Assembly: GCA_934436505.1 (NCBI GenBank)
Contig: CAKSAP010000004.1
Coordinates: 62,001-126,000, forward strand
DNA from: an uncultured Eubacteriales bacterium
Lineage (GTDB): Bacteria > Bacillota > Clostridia > Oscillospirales > Acutalibacteraceae
Reading direction: 5' to 3'
DNA length: 64,000 nucleotides
Positions 1 through 8,509 of this stretch are shown one piece after another (position 1 is the stretch's first letter; each line of letters starts with the position of its first letter). The notes under the pieces are model-generated. The model was given only the letters and a program-made list of their open reading frames with translations, did not search any database and was not told the DNA's origin. The position numbers and the translations under genes were made by a program.

Positions 1-722
1 TGTGAATGCTCAATGCAATTTTTGATAATATTTTTTAATGCTTCTTCAGTCCAGTTCTTATCTCCTGTAAAGGTAAATTCCTTTACAGGTTTTTCAATCT
101 CTATCTCCTTCAATTCCAAACTCAAAAGGAACGGCGAAAGACAATCGTTTACAATTTCAACCGACGAAAGCTCGGTTTTGTTGAATTCCACGGTGTCCGC
201 ATCAAGCTTTGAAAGCTTCAAGAGCGTAGCCGTCAGCCAATTCATCTTATCAACCTGCGTTTTTATTATATCGACAAATTCCGCACGCTTTTCGCTGTTT
301 TCCTCTGCTTCAAGCAAGTCGGTCATAACGGTAATCGAGGTAAGCGGAGTTTTAAGCTGATGCGTAATATCGGCAAGAGAGTCAGCAAGAAACAGCTTTT
401 CCTTTTTCAATTCTTCGTTTGTGGTTTTGAGTTTTATAACTACCTTATAGATATTGTTTTTGAGAATTGACAGCTCGCCCTCAGTGTTATCGCTGACATT
501 GAGCGAAAAATCGCCCGAGCAGACAAGCGACAAATATCTGTTCAGCTCCTTTAGATAATCCATCTGCCTTTTCTTCCAAATGCAGAAAAGCGATATAATC
601 ACCGCCGACAGCACAAGACAGATTAAACTGCAAATCGGATTTATAAACGCCGTGCCGACGCACACAACAGCCGACACCGAAACGCATACTATAATTATTT
701 TTACGAAATCTGATTTTTTCAT
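1..722 (-). CDS. Sensor histidine kinase, 3' end cut by window edge
   Basis: Membrane histidine kinase that would phosphorylate the response regulator encoded just upstream. Reading the minus strand from an ATG at 722 gives an open frame to base 1. It has two hydrophobic segments in the first 47 residues, a KKRQ border, a HAMP/coiled linker, the phosphoacceptor motif DITHQLKTPLTS and the start of the N box (NIIKNCIEHS). The rest of the ATPase domain lies outside the window. The start codon overlaps the regulator's stop as ATGA, so the two are translationally coupled. With two membrane segments and a very short outside loop it resembles intramembrane-sensing kinases of Firmicutes that respond to envelope stress; that ligand class is inference. 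Confidence 0.9.
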   Translation of the reverse strand, partial: MKKSDFVKIIIVCVSVSAVVCVGTAFINPICSLICLVLSAVIISLFCIWKKRQMDYLKELNRYLSLVCSGDFSLNVSDNTEGELSILKNNIYKVVIKLKTTNEELKKEKLFLADSLADITHQLKTPLTSITVMTDLLEAEENSEKRAEFVDIIKTQVDKMNWLTATLLKLSKLDADTVEFNKTELSSVEIVNDCLSPFLLSLELKEIEIEKPVKEFTFTGDKNWTEEALKNIIKNCIEHS

Positions 723-1390
723 TTCATCAAGTACCCCATTCCACGAACTGTTTTTATATATTGCGGATCATTCGGGTCGTTTTCGATTTTATCACGAAGC
801 CTTTTTATATAAACCGTAAGCGTGTTATCATTCACGAAATCGCCGTCAACATCCCATATCTCCTCAAGCAGCTTTCGTCTTGTGAGCACCGTGCCTCGAT
901 TATTCACAAACGATAAAAGCAATCTGTATTCCATAGCGGTCAAAATTACCTCCTCGCCACGAAGCATCACCCTCGCCTCTGCGGTATTCACGGACAGCTC
1001 GCCGATTTTTACAATTCCGTCTGCGTTGTCCTTTGAATATCGTCGAAGCACGCTTTTCACTCTCGCAAGCAGCTCACGAACACGGAACGGCTTTGAAATA
1101 TAGTCGTCCGCACCGAGTTCAAAGCCTGTAACGACGTTTATTTCATCATCATAGGCGGTCAAAAATATAACGGGTAAATCTCCCTTTGATTTTATGAGCG
1201 AGCAGACCTCATATCCGTTTCCGTCAGGCAGAGTCAAGTCAAGAATATAAAGGTCAAATTCCTCGTTTTCAACTGTCTTTTTAGCCTCTGAAACGGTTTT
1301 TACAAGAGTTACCTCGTATTTTTCACTCTCAAGAGTGTATGAAAGACCGATACCGATTGCCTCGTCATCCTCAAGCACAAAAATTCTCAT
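719..1390 (-). CDS. OmpR/PhoB-family response regulator
   Basis: DNA-binding response regulator, 223 residues, the usual family length. The N-terminal receiver domain shows the acidic pocket (EDDE near residue 7), the phosphorylatable Asp in LYILDLTLPDG, the Thr/Ala switch (FLTAYDD) and Lys in YISKPF. The C-terminal winged helix carries the typical ending YIKTVRGMGYLMK. The start ATG is preceded by GAGGTGA. It overlaps the kinase gene by four bases, so the pair forms one operon. The target genes are not visible here; no BceAB-type exporter lies on this side, so any partner genes would be beyond base 1. Confidence 0.95.
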   Translation of the reverse strand: MRIFVLEDDEAIGIGLSYTLESEKYEVTLVKTVSEAKKTVENEEFDLYILDLTLPDGNGYEVCSLIKSKGDLPVIFLTAYDDEINVVTGFELGADDYISKPFRVRELLARVKSVLRRYSKDNADGIVKIGELSVNTAEARVMLRGEEVILTAMEYRLLLSFVNNRGTVLTRRKLLEEIWDVDGDFVNDNTLTVYIKRLRDKIENDPNDPQYIKTVRGMGYLMK

Positions 1391-1519
1391 AAAATCACCT
1401 CGAAACTATTGTAACATAACAACACTATAAATTCCATTACAGTTTTGTAAGAATATGGAATACAGCACCATAAATTTTCCGTATTTTCCATTATTTATTA
1501 TGCGACATTTTCACTTTTA

Positions 1520-1551
1520 TTGTTGAAAATGCGATAGGTTTGTGCTAAAAT
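1520..1551 (+). promoter_or_regulatory. Promoter of the nfn-hyd operon
   Basis: A TTGTTG -35-like box (1520-1525) lies 20 bases before the extended -10 box TGCTAAAAT (1543-1551). The spacing is long, but the TG extension can compensate. Transcription would start near 1558, about 88 bases before nfnA. The same TGTGCTAAAAT string recurs in the promoter before the GPH transporter at 21957-21967. Confidence 0.6.
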
Positions 1552-1570
1552 TGGTAATTGAGCAAAAAGT

Positions 1571-1588
1571 TTGTCAAAATTTTAACAC
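1571..1588 (+). promoter_or_regulatory. Putative Rex operator
   Basis: TTGTCAAAATTTTAACAC matches 12 of the 14 specified positions of the clostridial Rex consensus TTGTTAAnnnnTTAACAA. It lies just downstream of the predicted start of transcription, a position where a bound repressor would block elongation. Rex senses NADH/NAD+ and is known to control fermentative and hydrogenase genes in Clostridia, which fits the operon. No rex gene is in this window. The assignment is by sequence match only. Confidence 0.6.
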
Positions 1589-1645
1589 TCTTTTTTCTCA
1601 AACTGTTTTAACAGCAAAATTTCAATTATAAAAGGGAGTCTTCGT

Positions 1646-2494
1646 ATGTACAAAATCTTGCGAAAGAAAAGCTTAAATCCGACTGTTACGCAGATGGAAA
1701 TTGAAGCTCCGTTAGTTGCCAAAAAGGCAAAGCCCGGTCAGTTTATCATCCTGCGTGTTGATGCAGACGGCGAGCGAATACCGTTGACCGTTGCAGGAAC
1801 AAACGCAGAGGAAGGATCGGTTAAGATAATCTTCCAGATTGTCGGCGCAACGACCGAAAAATTAAACCACAAGCAACAGGGCGAATTTTTACAGGACTTT
1901 GTAGGTCCTCTCGGTGTTCCGACAAAAACAGAGGGAATTAAAAAGGTCTGCATTATCGGCGGCGGCGTGGGTTGTGCGATTGCAATGCCCGTAGCTCAGG
2001 CCTTTCAAAAGCTCGGTGCCGACGTTACAAGCATTATCGGCTTTAGAGACAAAAACCTTGTTATATTAGAGGACGAATTCAACGCTTGCTCAAACAGAAT
2101 GTTCCTTATGACCGACGACGGCTCATACGGCAGACACGGCAACGTTACCGTTCCGCTTAAAGAAATGCTCGAGACAGGCGAAAAATTTGATATGATAATC
2201 GCAATAGGACCGCTTGTTATGATGAAGTTTGTAGTCCTTACGGCAAAGCCGTTCGGCGTACCTGTTACCGTTTCAATGAACCCGATTATGATCGACGGTA
2301 CGGGAATGTGCGGCGGCTGTCGTCTTACGCTTAATCAAGACGGCAAAAAGGTTACGAAATTTGCCTGTGTTGACGGCCCCGATTTCAACGGCTATGAGGT
2401 CGATTTTGACGAGGCTATGTCAAGAGGCAGAATGTACGCAGATTTCGAACGTCACGCTTACGAAGAAACCTGCAATCTTTTCAAGAAAGCTTAA
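1646..2494 (+). CDS. nfnA: NADH-dependent ferredoxin:NADP+ oxidoreductase, small subunit
   Basis: Small subunit of the electron-bifurcating transhydrogenase NfnAB, which uses reduced ferredoxin plus NADH to make two NADPH. It is 282 residues, as usual. The N-terminal FAD-binding barrel is followed by an NAD-binding fold with GGGVGCAIAMP near residue 107, and a C-terminal [2Fe-2S] site with Cys in GTGMCGGCR and KFACVDGP. The family is related to dihydroorotate dehydrogenase electron transfer subunits and sulfide dehydrogenases. The neighbouring NfnB and the lack of pyrimidine genes favour NfnA. The start ATG follows AAAGGGAG. It is the first gene of a five-gene redox operon. Confidence 0.92.
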   Translation: MYKILRKKSLNPTVTQMEIEAPLVAKKAKPGQFIILRVDADGERIPLTVAGTNAEEGSVKIIFQIVGATTEKLNHKQQGEFLQDFVGPLGVPTKTEGIKKVCIIGGGVGCAIAMPVAQAFQKLGADVTSIIGFRDKNLVILEDEFNACSNRMFLMTDDGSYGRHGNVTVPLKEMLETGEKFDMIIAIGPLVMMKFVVLTAKPFGVPVTVSMNPIMIDGTGMCGGCRLTLNQDGKKVTKFACVDGPDFNGYEVDFDEAMSRGRMYADFERHAYEETCNLFKKA

Positions 2495-2508
2495 CGGGGA
2501 GTGTTAAT

Positions 2509-3915
2509 ATGCCAGTATCACAGAAAAAACATGAAATGCCCACTCAGTCCCCTGAGATAAGAGCAAGAAATTTCAAAGAGGTCGCACTCGGATATTCCGA
2601 GGAGACGGCTGTCGCAGAGGCGCAGAGATGCCTTAATTGTAAAAACAGACCGTGTGTCAGCGGTTGTCCCGTAAACGTTCATATTCCCGATTTTATTTCT
2701 AAAATCAAAGAGGGAAATTTTGAGGGCGCATACCGTGAAATATCGCTTTCATCAACACTTCCGGCTGTTTGCGGCAGAGTTTGTCCGCAGGAAACGCAGT
2801 GTGAGAGCAAATGCACGCTCGGTATTAAATTTGAGCCTGTCGGAATAGGCAGACTTGAACGCTTTGTTGCCGATTGGCACAATGAAAATCAGACTGCCGC
2901 ACCCGATGCTCCTAAATCAAACGGACACCGTGTTGCGATTGTCGGCTCAGGTCCTTCGGGTCTTACCTGTGCAGGCGACCTTGCAAAAAAAGGCTACAAG
3001 GTTACAATTTTCGAAGCATTGCACACCGCAGGCGGAGTTCTTGTATACGGTATTCCCGAATTCAGACTTCCGAAGTCAATCGTTGCAAAAGAGGTCGATA
3101 CTCTTAAAGCTCTCGGCGTAGATATTGAAACAAACGTCGTTATCGGTAAAACTCTCACGGTTGACGAGCTGTTCGATATGGGCTACGAGGCTGTTTTCAT
3201 AGGCTCGGGCGCAGGACTTCCCAACTTTATGGGTATCCCCGGCGAATCGTTAAAGGGCGTTTACTCGGCAAATGAATTTTTGACAAGAAGCAACCTTATG
3301 AAAGCATATAAGGACGACCCCGTTACCCCGATTATGAAGGGCGGAAAGGTCGCAATAATCGGCGGCGGCAACGTTGCAATGGACGCAGCAAGAACTGCTC
3401 TTCGTCTCGGTGCGGACAAGGTATATGTCGTTTACCGCCGTTCTATGGAGGAGCTTCCCGCAAGAAAAGAGGAAGTTGAACACGCTATGGAGGAGGGCAT
3501 TGATTTCCGTCTCCTCAACAATCCTGTTGAAATTCTCGGCTATAACAATCCCGACAATCCGAGAGATGAGAAAAACGGCTTTGTTACGGGTATGAAATGT
3601 ATTAAAATGGAATTGGGAGAGCCTGACGCAAGGGGCAGAAGGCGTCCTATTCCAATTGAGGGCAGTGAATTTACCCTTGATGTTGATACGGTTGTCGTTT
3701 CAATCGGCACATCGCCCAATCCGCTTATCAAGAGCACCACAAAGGGTCTTGAGGTCAACGAAAGAGGCGGAATTATCATAAACGAGGACGGTCTTACCAC
3801 AAGGGACTGCGTTTACGCAGGCGGTGACGCTGTTACGGGTGCTGCTACCGTCATTTCGGCTATGGGTGCAGGAAAGCACGCAGCAAAGGCGATTGACGAA
3901 TATCTCAGCAAATAA
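2509..3915 (+). CDS. nfnB: NADH-dependent ferredoxin:NADP+ oxidoreductase, large subunit
   Basis: Large subunit of NfnAB, 468 residues, often labelled glutamate synthase small subunit (GltA) because the folds are the same. The N terminus carries two [4Fe-4S] Cys sets (CLNCKNRPCVSGCP and CGRVCPQETQCESKC). Two dinucleotide folds follow: GSGPSGLTCAG (FAD) and GGGNVAMDAARTALRLG (NADPH). The C terminus has the FAD-closing YAGGDAVTGAATVI. No glutamate synthase large subunit is nearby, and NfnA lies 14 bases upstream, so the Nfn role is preferred. A good Shine-Dalgarno (GGGGAGTG) precedes the ATG. Confidence 0.92.
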   Translation: MPVSQKKHEMPTQSPEIRARNFKEVALGYSEETAVAEAQRCLNCKNRPCVSGCPVNVHIPDFISKIKEGNFEGAYREISLSSTLPAVCGRVCPQETQCESKCTLGIKFEPVGIGRLERFVADWHNENQTAAPDAPKSNGHRVAIVGSGPSGLTCAGDLAKKGYKVTIFEALHTAGGVLVYGIPEFRLPKSIVAKEVDTLKALGVDIETNVVIGKTLTVDELFDMGYEAVFIGSGAGLPNFMGIPGESLKGVYSANEFLTRSNLMKAYKDDPVTPIMKGGKVAIIGGGNVAMDAARTALRLGADKVYVVYRRSMEELPARKEEVEHAMEEGIDFRLLNNPVEILGYNNPDNPRDEKNGFVTGMKCIKMELGEPDARGRRRPIPIEGSEFTLDVDTVVVSIGTSPNPLIKSTTKGLEVNERGGIIINEDGLTTRDCVYAGGDAVTGAATVISAMGAGKHAAKAIDEYLSK

Positions 3916-3957
3916 ATATTAGGTTAGGCTCGATGCCTTACATTGAAGAGGTGGCTT

Positions 3958-4452
3958 ATGGAAAAGGAATTTGATTTCAGCGTTGTTGACGAAATTCTCT
4001 CACGGCACGAGAAAGCGGAGCTGTCAACAATATCTATTCTCCAGGACATTCAGGATTATTATCACTATTTACCAAAGGAAATTTTCCCCTATGTTGCAAA
4101 GGCAATCGGCGTGGGCGAGGCAAGGCTTTACGGAGTGGCTACCTTCTATGAAAACTTCTCGCTTGAGCCAAAAGGAAAATATGTTATCCGCTGCTGCGAC
4201 GGTACGGCTTGCCATGTAAGAGGCTCGCTTCCGATACTTGACCAGCTTCGAAAGACTCTCGGCTTGAGTGAAGAAAAAAAGACAACCGACGATTTGAATT
4301 TCACAGTCGAAACGGTTTCTTGTCTCGGTGCTTGCGGTCTTGCACCGGTTATCACGGTAAACGGCGTTGTTCATCCTGCCATGACGCCCGAAAAGGCATT
4401 GGATTTACTTGATGAGCTTAAAGCAGAGCTTGAAAAGGAGGCTGAGGGATAA
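3958..4452 (+). CDS. hydC: Bifurcating hydrogenase subunit, NuoE-like
   Basis: Thioredoxin-like [2Fe-2S] subunit of the electron-bifurcating hydrogenase, homologous to the 24-kDa subunit of complex I. It has 164 residues. The four cluster cysteines are visible in RCCDGTACHVRG and VSCLGACGLAP. An upstream in-frame TTG at 3943 exists, but AGAGGTGG sits directly before the ATG at 3958, so the ATG is chosen. Its stop codon overlaps the next start (TAATG), which suggests coupled translation with hydB. It passes electrons between the flavin site of HydB and the cluster chain. Confidence 0.93.
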   Translation: MEKEFDFSVVDEILSRHEKAELSTISILQDIQDYYHYLPKEIFPYVAKAIGVGEARLYGVATFYENFSLEPKGKYVIRCCDGTACHVRGSLPILDQLRKTLGLSEEKKTTDDLNFTVETVSCLGACGLAPVITVNGVVHPAMTPEKALDLLDELKAELEKEAEG

Positions 4453-6335
4453 TGGATAAGCTTAATTCGAGAGCCGACCTTATTGCTCTGCGTGAGGAAT
4501 GTGTCAAGGCATTTGAAGCAGAGGAAACAAAAATTCTTGTCTGCGGAGGTACGGGCTGTGTTGCAGGCGGTTCGCTTGACATTTACGCAAGACTTAAAGA
4601 ATTGCTTGAAGAAAAAGGCATACCCGTTGAGGTCGAGCTGGCTCACGAGCCGCACGACGGAGTTGTCGGTATGAAAAAAAGCGGCTGCCACGGCTTCTGC
4701 GAGATGGGTCCGCTGGTACGCATTGAGCCGTCGGGCTGGCTTTACACAAAGGTTAAGCTTGACGACTGCGAAGAAATCGTAGAAAAGACGATTATCGGCG
4801 GAGAAAACATAGAAAGACTTGCATATAAGCAGGACGGCAAGGTTTATCAAAAGCAGGAGGAAATCCCCTTTTATAAAAAGCAAACACGAGTTGTGCTCGG
4901 CTCTTGCGGTCACATAAACGCAGGCTCTGTTCGTGAATATCTTGCTGTCGGCGGCTACAAGGCGTTCGAAAAATGCCTTTTTGATATGCAGCCCGACGAT
5001 ATAATCAAGGTTATTTCCGACTCAAATCTTCGAGGCAGAGGAGGCGGCGGCTTCCTTTGCGGTAAAAAATGGGCTTCCTGTGCCAAGCAAAAGGAAAATC
5101 CCAAATATATCGTTTGTAACGGCGACGAGGGCGACCCCGGTGCATTTATGGACCGTTCCGTTATGGAGGGCGATCCGCACAAATTGCTTGAGGGTATGAT
5201 GATTGCAGGTCTTGCAATCGGCTCGTCCGACGGATATATCTATGTTCGTGCCGAATATCCGCTTGCGGTCGAAAGACTAAAAATGGCTATTTCTCAGGCT
5301 GAAGCTTGCGGTATTCTCGGCGACAACATTCTCGGAACGGGTAAATCGTTCCGCATACATATAAACAAGGGCGCAGGTGCGTTTGTCTGCGGCGAGGGCT
5401 CGGCTCTTACCGCTTCTATCGAGGGAAAAAGAGGTATGCCTCGTGTTAAGCCACCGAGAACGGTTGAGCACGGACTTTTCGGCAAGCCCACCAACCTCAA
5501 CAACGTTGAAACCTACGCAAATGTTCCCGAAATCATAAATAAGGGTGCAGAATGGTACAAATCAATAGGCCCGGAAAACAGCCCCGGCACAAAGGCGTTT
5601 GCGCTTACGGGCACAATTCAAAACACGGGACTTATCGAAGTTCCAATGGGCACAACGCTTCGTGAGGTCATCTTCGATATAGGCGGAGGTATGCGAGGCG
5701 GTACGAATTTCAAGGCTGTTCAAATCGGCGGCCCGTCGGGCGGATGTCTTACGGAAAAGGAGCTTGATATTCCGCTTGATTTTGACTCGCTTAAAAAGGT
5801 CGGCGCAATGATTGGCTCGGGCGGACTTGTTGTTATGGACGACAAGACCTGTATGGTCGAGGTTGCACGCTTCTTTATGAACTTTACGCAAAACGAGTCG
5901 TGCGGCAAATGCGTTCCGTGCCGTGAGGGTACAAAGCGTATGCTTGAAATTCTTGAAAGAATTACTCAAGGCAAGGGCAAGGACGGCGATATTGAATTGC
6001 TTGAGGAGCTTGCCGATACAATTTCCAACACCGCCCTTTGCGGACTCGGAAAAACTGCTCCCTCCCCTGTTATTTCAACAATTAAAAATTTCCGTGAGGA
6101 ATATGAGGCGCACGTTTATAAAAAGCGTTGTCCTGCCGGTGCGTGCAGTAAATTAAACATTTATGTTATTGACCCCGAGCGTTGCAGAGGCTGCTCAAAA
6201 TGTGCGAGAAACTGCCCCGTCGGAGCTATCAGCGGTCAGGTTAGATCGCCTTATGTTATCGATCAGGATAAATGTATTAAGTGCGGAGCGTGTATGAGCA
6301 ACTGCGCATTCTCGGCTATAAGGAGGGAAGAATGA
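4452..6335 (+). CDS. hydB: Bifurcating hydrogenase flavoprotein subunit, NuoF-like
   Basis: NAD(H)- and FMN-binding subunit of HydABC, 627 residues. In order: an N-terminal thioredoxin-like [2Fe-2S] domain (CGGTGCVAGGS, CHGFCEMGPLVRI); the NuoF core with the glycine-rich NADH/FMN site (RGRGGGGFLCGKKW, CNGDEGDPGAFMDR); an SLBB-like segment; the NuoF cluster motif ESCGKCVPCREGT; and a C-terminal pair of [4Fe-4S] ferredoxin motifs (CRGCSKCARNCP, CIKCGACMSNCA). Oxidation of NADH and of reduced ferredoxin is coupled here to H2 evolution. The extra N- and C-terminal Fe-S domains separate it from complex I NuoF. It overlaps hydA by four bases (ATGA). Confidence 0.95.
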   Translation: MDKLNSRADLIALREECVKAFEAEETKILVCGGTGCVAGGSLDIYARLKELLEEKGIPVEVELAHEPHDGVVGMKKSGCHGFCEMGPLVRIEPSGWLYTKVKLDDCEEIVEKTIIGGENIERLAYKQDGKVYQKQEEIPFYKKQTRVVLGSCGHINAGSVREYLAVGGYKAFEKCLFDMQPDDIIKVISDSNLRGRGGGGFLCGKKWASCAKQKENPKYIVCNGDEGDPGAFMDRSVMEGDPHKLLEGMMIAGLAIGSSDGYIYVRAEYPLAVERLKMAISQAEACGILGDNILGTGKSFRIHINKGAGAFVCGEGSALTASIEGKRGMPRVKPPRTVEHGLFGKPTNLNNVETYANVPEIINKGAEWYKSIGPENSPGTKAFALTGTIQNTGLIEVPMGTTLREVIFDIGGGMRGGTNFKAVQIGGPSGGCLTEKELDIPLDFDSLKKVGAMIGSGGLVVMDDKTCMVEVARFFMNFTQNESCGKCVPCREGTKRMLEILERITQGKGKDGDIELLEELADTISNTALCGLGKTAPSPVISTIKNFREEYEAHVYKKRCPAGACSKLNIYVIDPERCRGCSKCARNCPVGAISGQVRSPYVIDQDKCIKCGACMSNCAFSAIRREE

Positions 6336-8029
6336 TGCTTCTTGAAAATATGATAGAAATTGACGGTATTCCCGTTAAAATCGAGGGCGAGCGAAACCTC
6401 CTTGAAGTAATCAGCAAAACAGGAATTAAGCTTCCCGTTTTCTGCTACCATTCCGACCTTTCAATCTACGGTGCTTGCCGTATGTGTATGGTTGAGGATG
6501 AAAACGGCAGAATGATGGCGTCCTGCTCGACTGTTCCGAAGGCAGGAATGAAAATAAAAACAAATACGGGCAGACTTCGCAAGTACCGCAAGAGCATACT
6601 TGAGCTTTTGCTTGCAAGCCATTGCAGAGATTGCACGACCTGTGAAAACAGCGGAAAATGTCGCTTGCAGGAACTTGCGGTTCAGTTCGGTATTACCGAT
6701 GTCCGTTTCCCGAATGATAAAACGGCGTCCGAAAGGGACGAGTCCTCCTACAGCATTGTCAGAGATTCAAGTAAATGTATTCTCTGCGGCGACTGTGTGC
6801 GTGAATGTAACGAAATTCAGCACGTCGGAGCTATCGACTTTGCATACAGAGGCTCGAACGCCACTATAAGCACTGCCTTTAACAAACCGCTTGCGGAGTC
6901 TCTCTGCGTAAACTGCGGTCAGTGTGCGGCGGCTTGTCCGACGGGTGCGATTATCGTTAAAGATGACACTCAAAAGGTATGGGATAAAATTGACGACCCC
7001 GAGGTTTTTGTAACATGCGAGATTGCCCCTGCCGTTCGTGTCGGTATCGGCGAGGAATTGGGCTTGGACGACGGCGAATACGCAATGAACAGAATTATTG
7101 CGGCACTTCACCGTATGGGCGTCGATAAGGTTTATGACACGGTAACGGGTGCAGACCTTACGGTTATTGAGGAAACAAGGGAGTTTATAGACCGTCTTGA
7201 AAACGGCGGCACGCTTCCGCTGTTTACCTCCTGCTGTCCTGCTTGGGTGTCATTTGTCGAGAAAAAATACCCCGAATTTCTCCCCAACGTATCAACCTGC
7301 CGTTCGCCTATGAGTATGTTCTCGGCGGTTATTAAGGAGTATTACAAGGATAAGCTTCCCGAGGGCAAGACAAAGCATTATCACTTTGCGCTTATGCCCT
7401 GTACGGCTAAAAAGAGTGAGGCAAAGCGTCCCGAGTTTGACGGCTGTACCGATGATGTAATCACAACGCAAGAGCTTATCGGTATGATTAAAAAATCGGG
7501 AATTATGTTCAACGAGCTTGAGCCCGAAGCGGTTGACCTGCCGTTTGGCGAAATGTCGGGTGCAGGCGTGATTTTCGGCGTTACGGGCGGTGTTACAGAA
7601 GCGGTTTTGCGCTATGTTGCAGGCGACAACTCAAAAACAACGCTTATGCAGATTGAATACACGGGTATCAGAGGACTTGAGGCTGTCAAGGTGGCTGAAA
7701 TCCCCTACGGCGACAGAAAGCTTAAAATTGCCGTTACCTCGGGACTTGCAAACGCAAGAAAGATAATCAAGGGTATTCAAAGAGGCGAGCTTCATTATGA
7801 CCTTGTTGAGGTTATGGCTTGCCGTGGCGGCTGTATATCGGGTGCGGGTCAGCCGTATATCTCGCACAGACACCGTATCAAGCGTGCGGACGGACTTTAC
7901 CGTTCGGACAAGAGCAGCGTTGTTAAATGTTCACAGGATAACAGACTTCTTGATGAGCTTTACGAGGGTGTTCTCAACGGTAGAACGCACGAGCTTCTCC
8001 ACGTTGATTATGTAAAGAAAGAGAAATAA
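6332..8029 (+). CDS. hydA: [FeFe]-hydrogenase catalytic subunit
   Basis: Catalytic subunit that reduces protons to H2 at the H-cluster, 565 residues. The N terminus has a [2Fe-2S] domain (CYHSDLSIYGACRMC) and the His/Cys [4Fe-4S] motif HCRDCTTCENSGKC. Two ferredoxin clusters follow (CILCGDCVREC, CVNCGQCAAACP). The H-domain has all three signatures: L1 TSCCPAW, L2 MPCTAKKSE and L3 MACRGGCISGAGQP. L3 has Ala where Gly is common (GGGQP). The ATG at 6332 overlaps the hydB stop and is preceded by AAGGAGG at 6320-6326; an upstream in-frame start at 6281 lacks this. Maturases HydEFG are not in the window. The gene ends the operon. Confidence 0.97.
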   Translation: MMLLENMIEIDGIPVKIEGERNLLEVISKTGIKLPVFCYHSDLSIYGACRMCMVEDENGRMMASCSTVPKAGMKIKTNTGRLRKYRKSILELLLASHCRDCTTCENSGKCRLQELAVQFGITDVRFPNDKTASERDESSYSIVRDSSKCILCGDCVRECNEIQHVGAIDFAYRGSNATISTAFNKPLAESLCVNCGQCAAACPTGAIIVKDDTQKVWDKIDDPEVFVTCEIAPAVRVGIGEELGLDDGEYAMNRIIAALHRMGVDKVYDTVTGADLTVIEETREFIDRLENGGTLPLFTSCCPAWVSFVEKKYPEFLPNVSTCRSPMSMFSAVIKEYYKDKLPEGKTKHYHFALMPCTAKKSEAKRPEFDGCTDDVITTQELIGMIKKSGIMFNELEPEAVDLPFGEMSGAGVIFGVTGGVTEAVLRYVAGDNSKTTLMQIEYTGIRGLEAVKVAEIPYGDRKLKIAVTSGLANARKIIKGIQRGELHYDLVEVMACRGGCISGAGQPYISHRHRIKRADGLYRSDKSSVVKCSQDNRLLDELYEGVLNGRTHELLHVDYVKKEK

Positions 8030-8050
8030 AAGCATTAAAGCATTAAAAGT

Positions 8051-8090
8051 CAAAAAGCACACTTCGTTCGAAGTGTGCTTTTTGGCTTTG
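8051..8090 (+). terminator. Terminator of the nfn-hyd operon
   Basis: A near-perfect hairpin, CAAAAAGCACACTT and its complement around a CGTTCG loop (8051-8084), is followed by further T residues 22 bases after hydA. A-rich and T-rich flanks make it potentially active on both strands. Confidence 0.85.
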
Positions 8091-8432
8091 CACGGATTAA
8101 AATATAATCATAGGGACAGGGCAAATGTCCGTGTCCGCAGGAAATTCGATATAAAATTACATTTGCGGACAACCGTATTTCAGCCTCCCTTGTGTAAAGG
8201 GAGGTGCCGAACGAACGTGAGGCGGAGGGATTGTAAGGTTGATTTTATCTGATTTTGTAAAAATCCCTCAGTCATTTTTTTGTTCCAAAAAAACGACAGC
8301 TCCCTTTACAAGGGAGCCTTTGACGGACAGGGGCGAGCCCTGTCCCTACGGATTGTAGGTATATTTTGATCCGTGCGAAGCACCCACTTCTCTTCACTCT
8401 TCTCTTTTCACTTTTCTCTGCCCGTCAGGGCA
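8086..8432. repeat. Palindromic intergenic repeat, copy 1
   Basis: This stretch fills most of the 480-base gap between hydA and secA. Its core (8179-8350) is nearly identical to 23658-23828. It contains CCTCCCTTGTGTAAAGGGAGG at the left, its near-inverse GCTCCCTTTACAAGGGAGC at the right, and inner arms GGAGGGATT and AATCCCTC. Outer arms also pair: TAGGGACAGGGC (8111-8122) with GCCCTGTCCCTA (8337-8348), and 8086-8106 with 8360-8380 at 19 of 21 positions. A similar pyrimidine-rich tail runs to about 8432. There is no reading frame for a transposase. It behaves like a non-autonomous, MITE-like or REP-like element; I do not assign a family name. Confidence 0.8.
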
Positions 8433-8451
8433 TTTGTCCCACTCCAACACC

Positions 8452-8480
8452 AAAAAAAGCGGACAGTTTTCTGTCCGCTT
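8452..8480 (-). terminator. Terminator of secA
   Basis: On the minus strand the stem AGCGGACAG / CTGTCCGCT around a four-base loop (8458-8479) is followed by a run of seven T. It lies 30 bases after the secA stop. Confidence 0.85.
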
Positions 8481-8509
8481 AAATTATTTTGTGATATTCG
8501 CTTTTAGGA

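Noticed and set aside
1437..1450. TTACA-n4-TGTAA inverted repeat upstream of the response regulator
   Set aside because: Could be an autoregulation site, but it is short, AT-rich and without a second copy.
2509..3915. Glutamate synthase small subunit
   Set aside because: Same fold, but there is no large subunit and NfnA is directly upstream, so NfnB is preferred.
4371..4913. 180-residue minus-strand frame across hydC/hydB
   Set aside because: Antisense shadow of two certain genes; the product resembles no family and is Phe/Leu/Cys noise.
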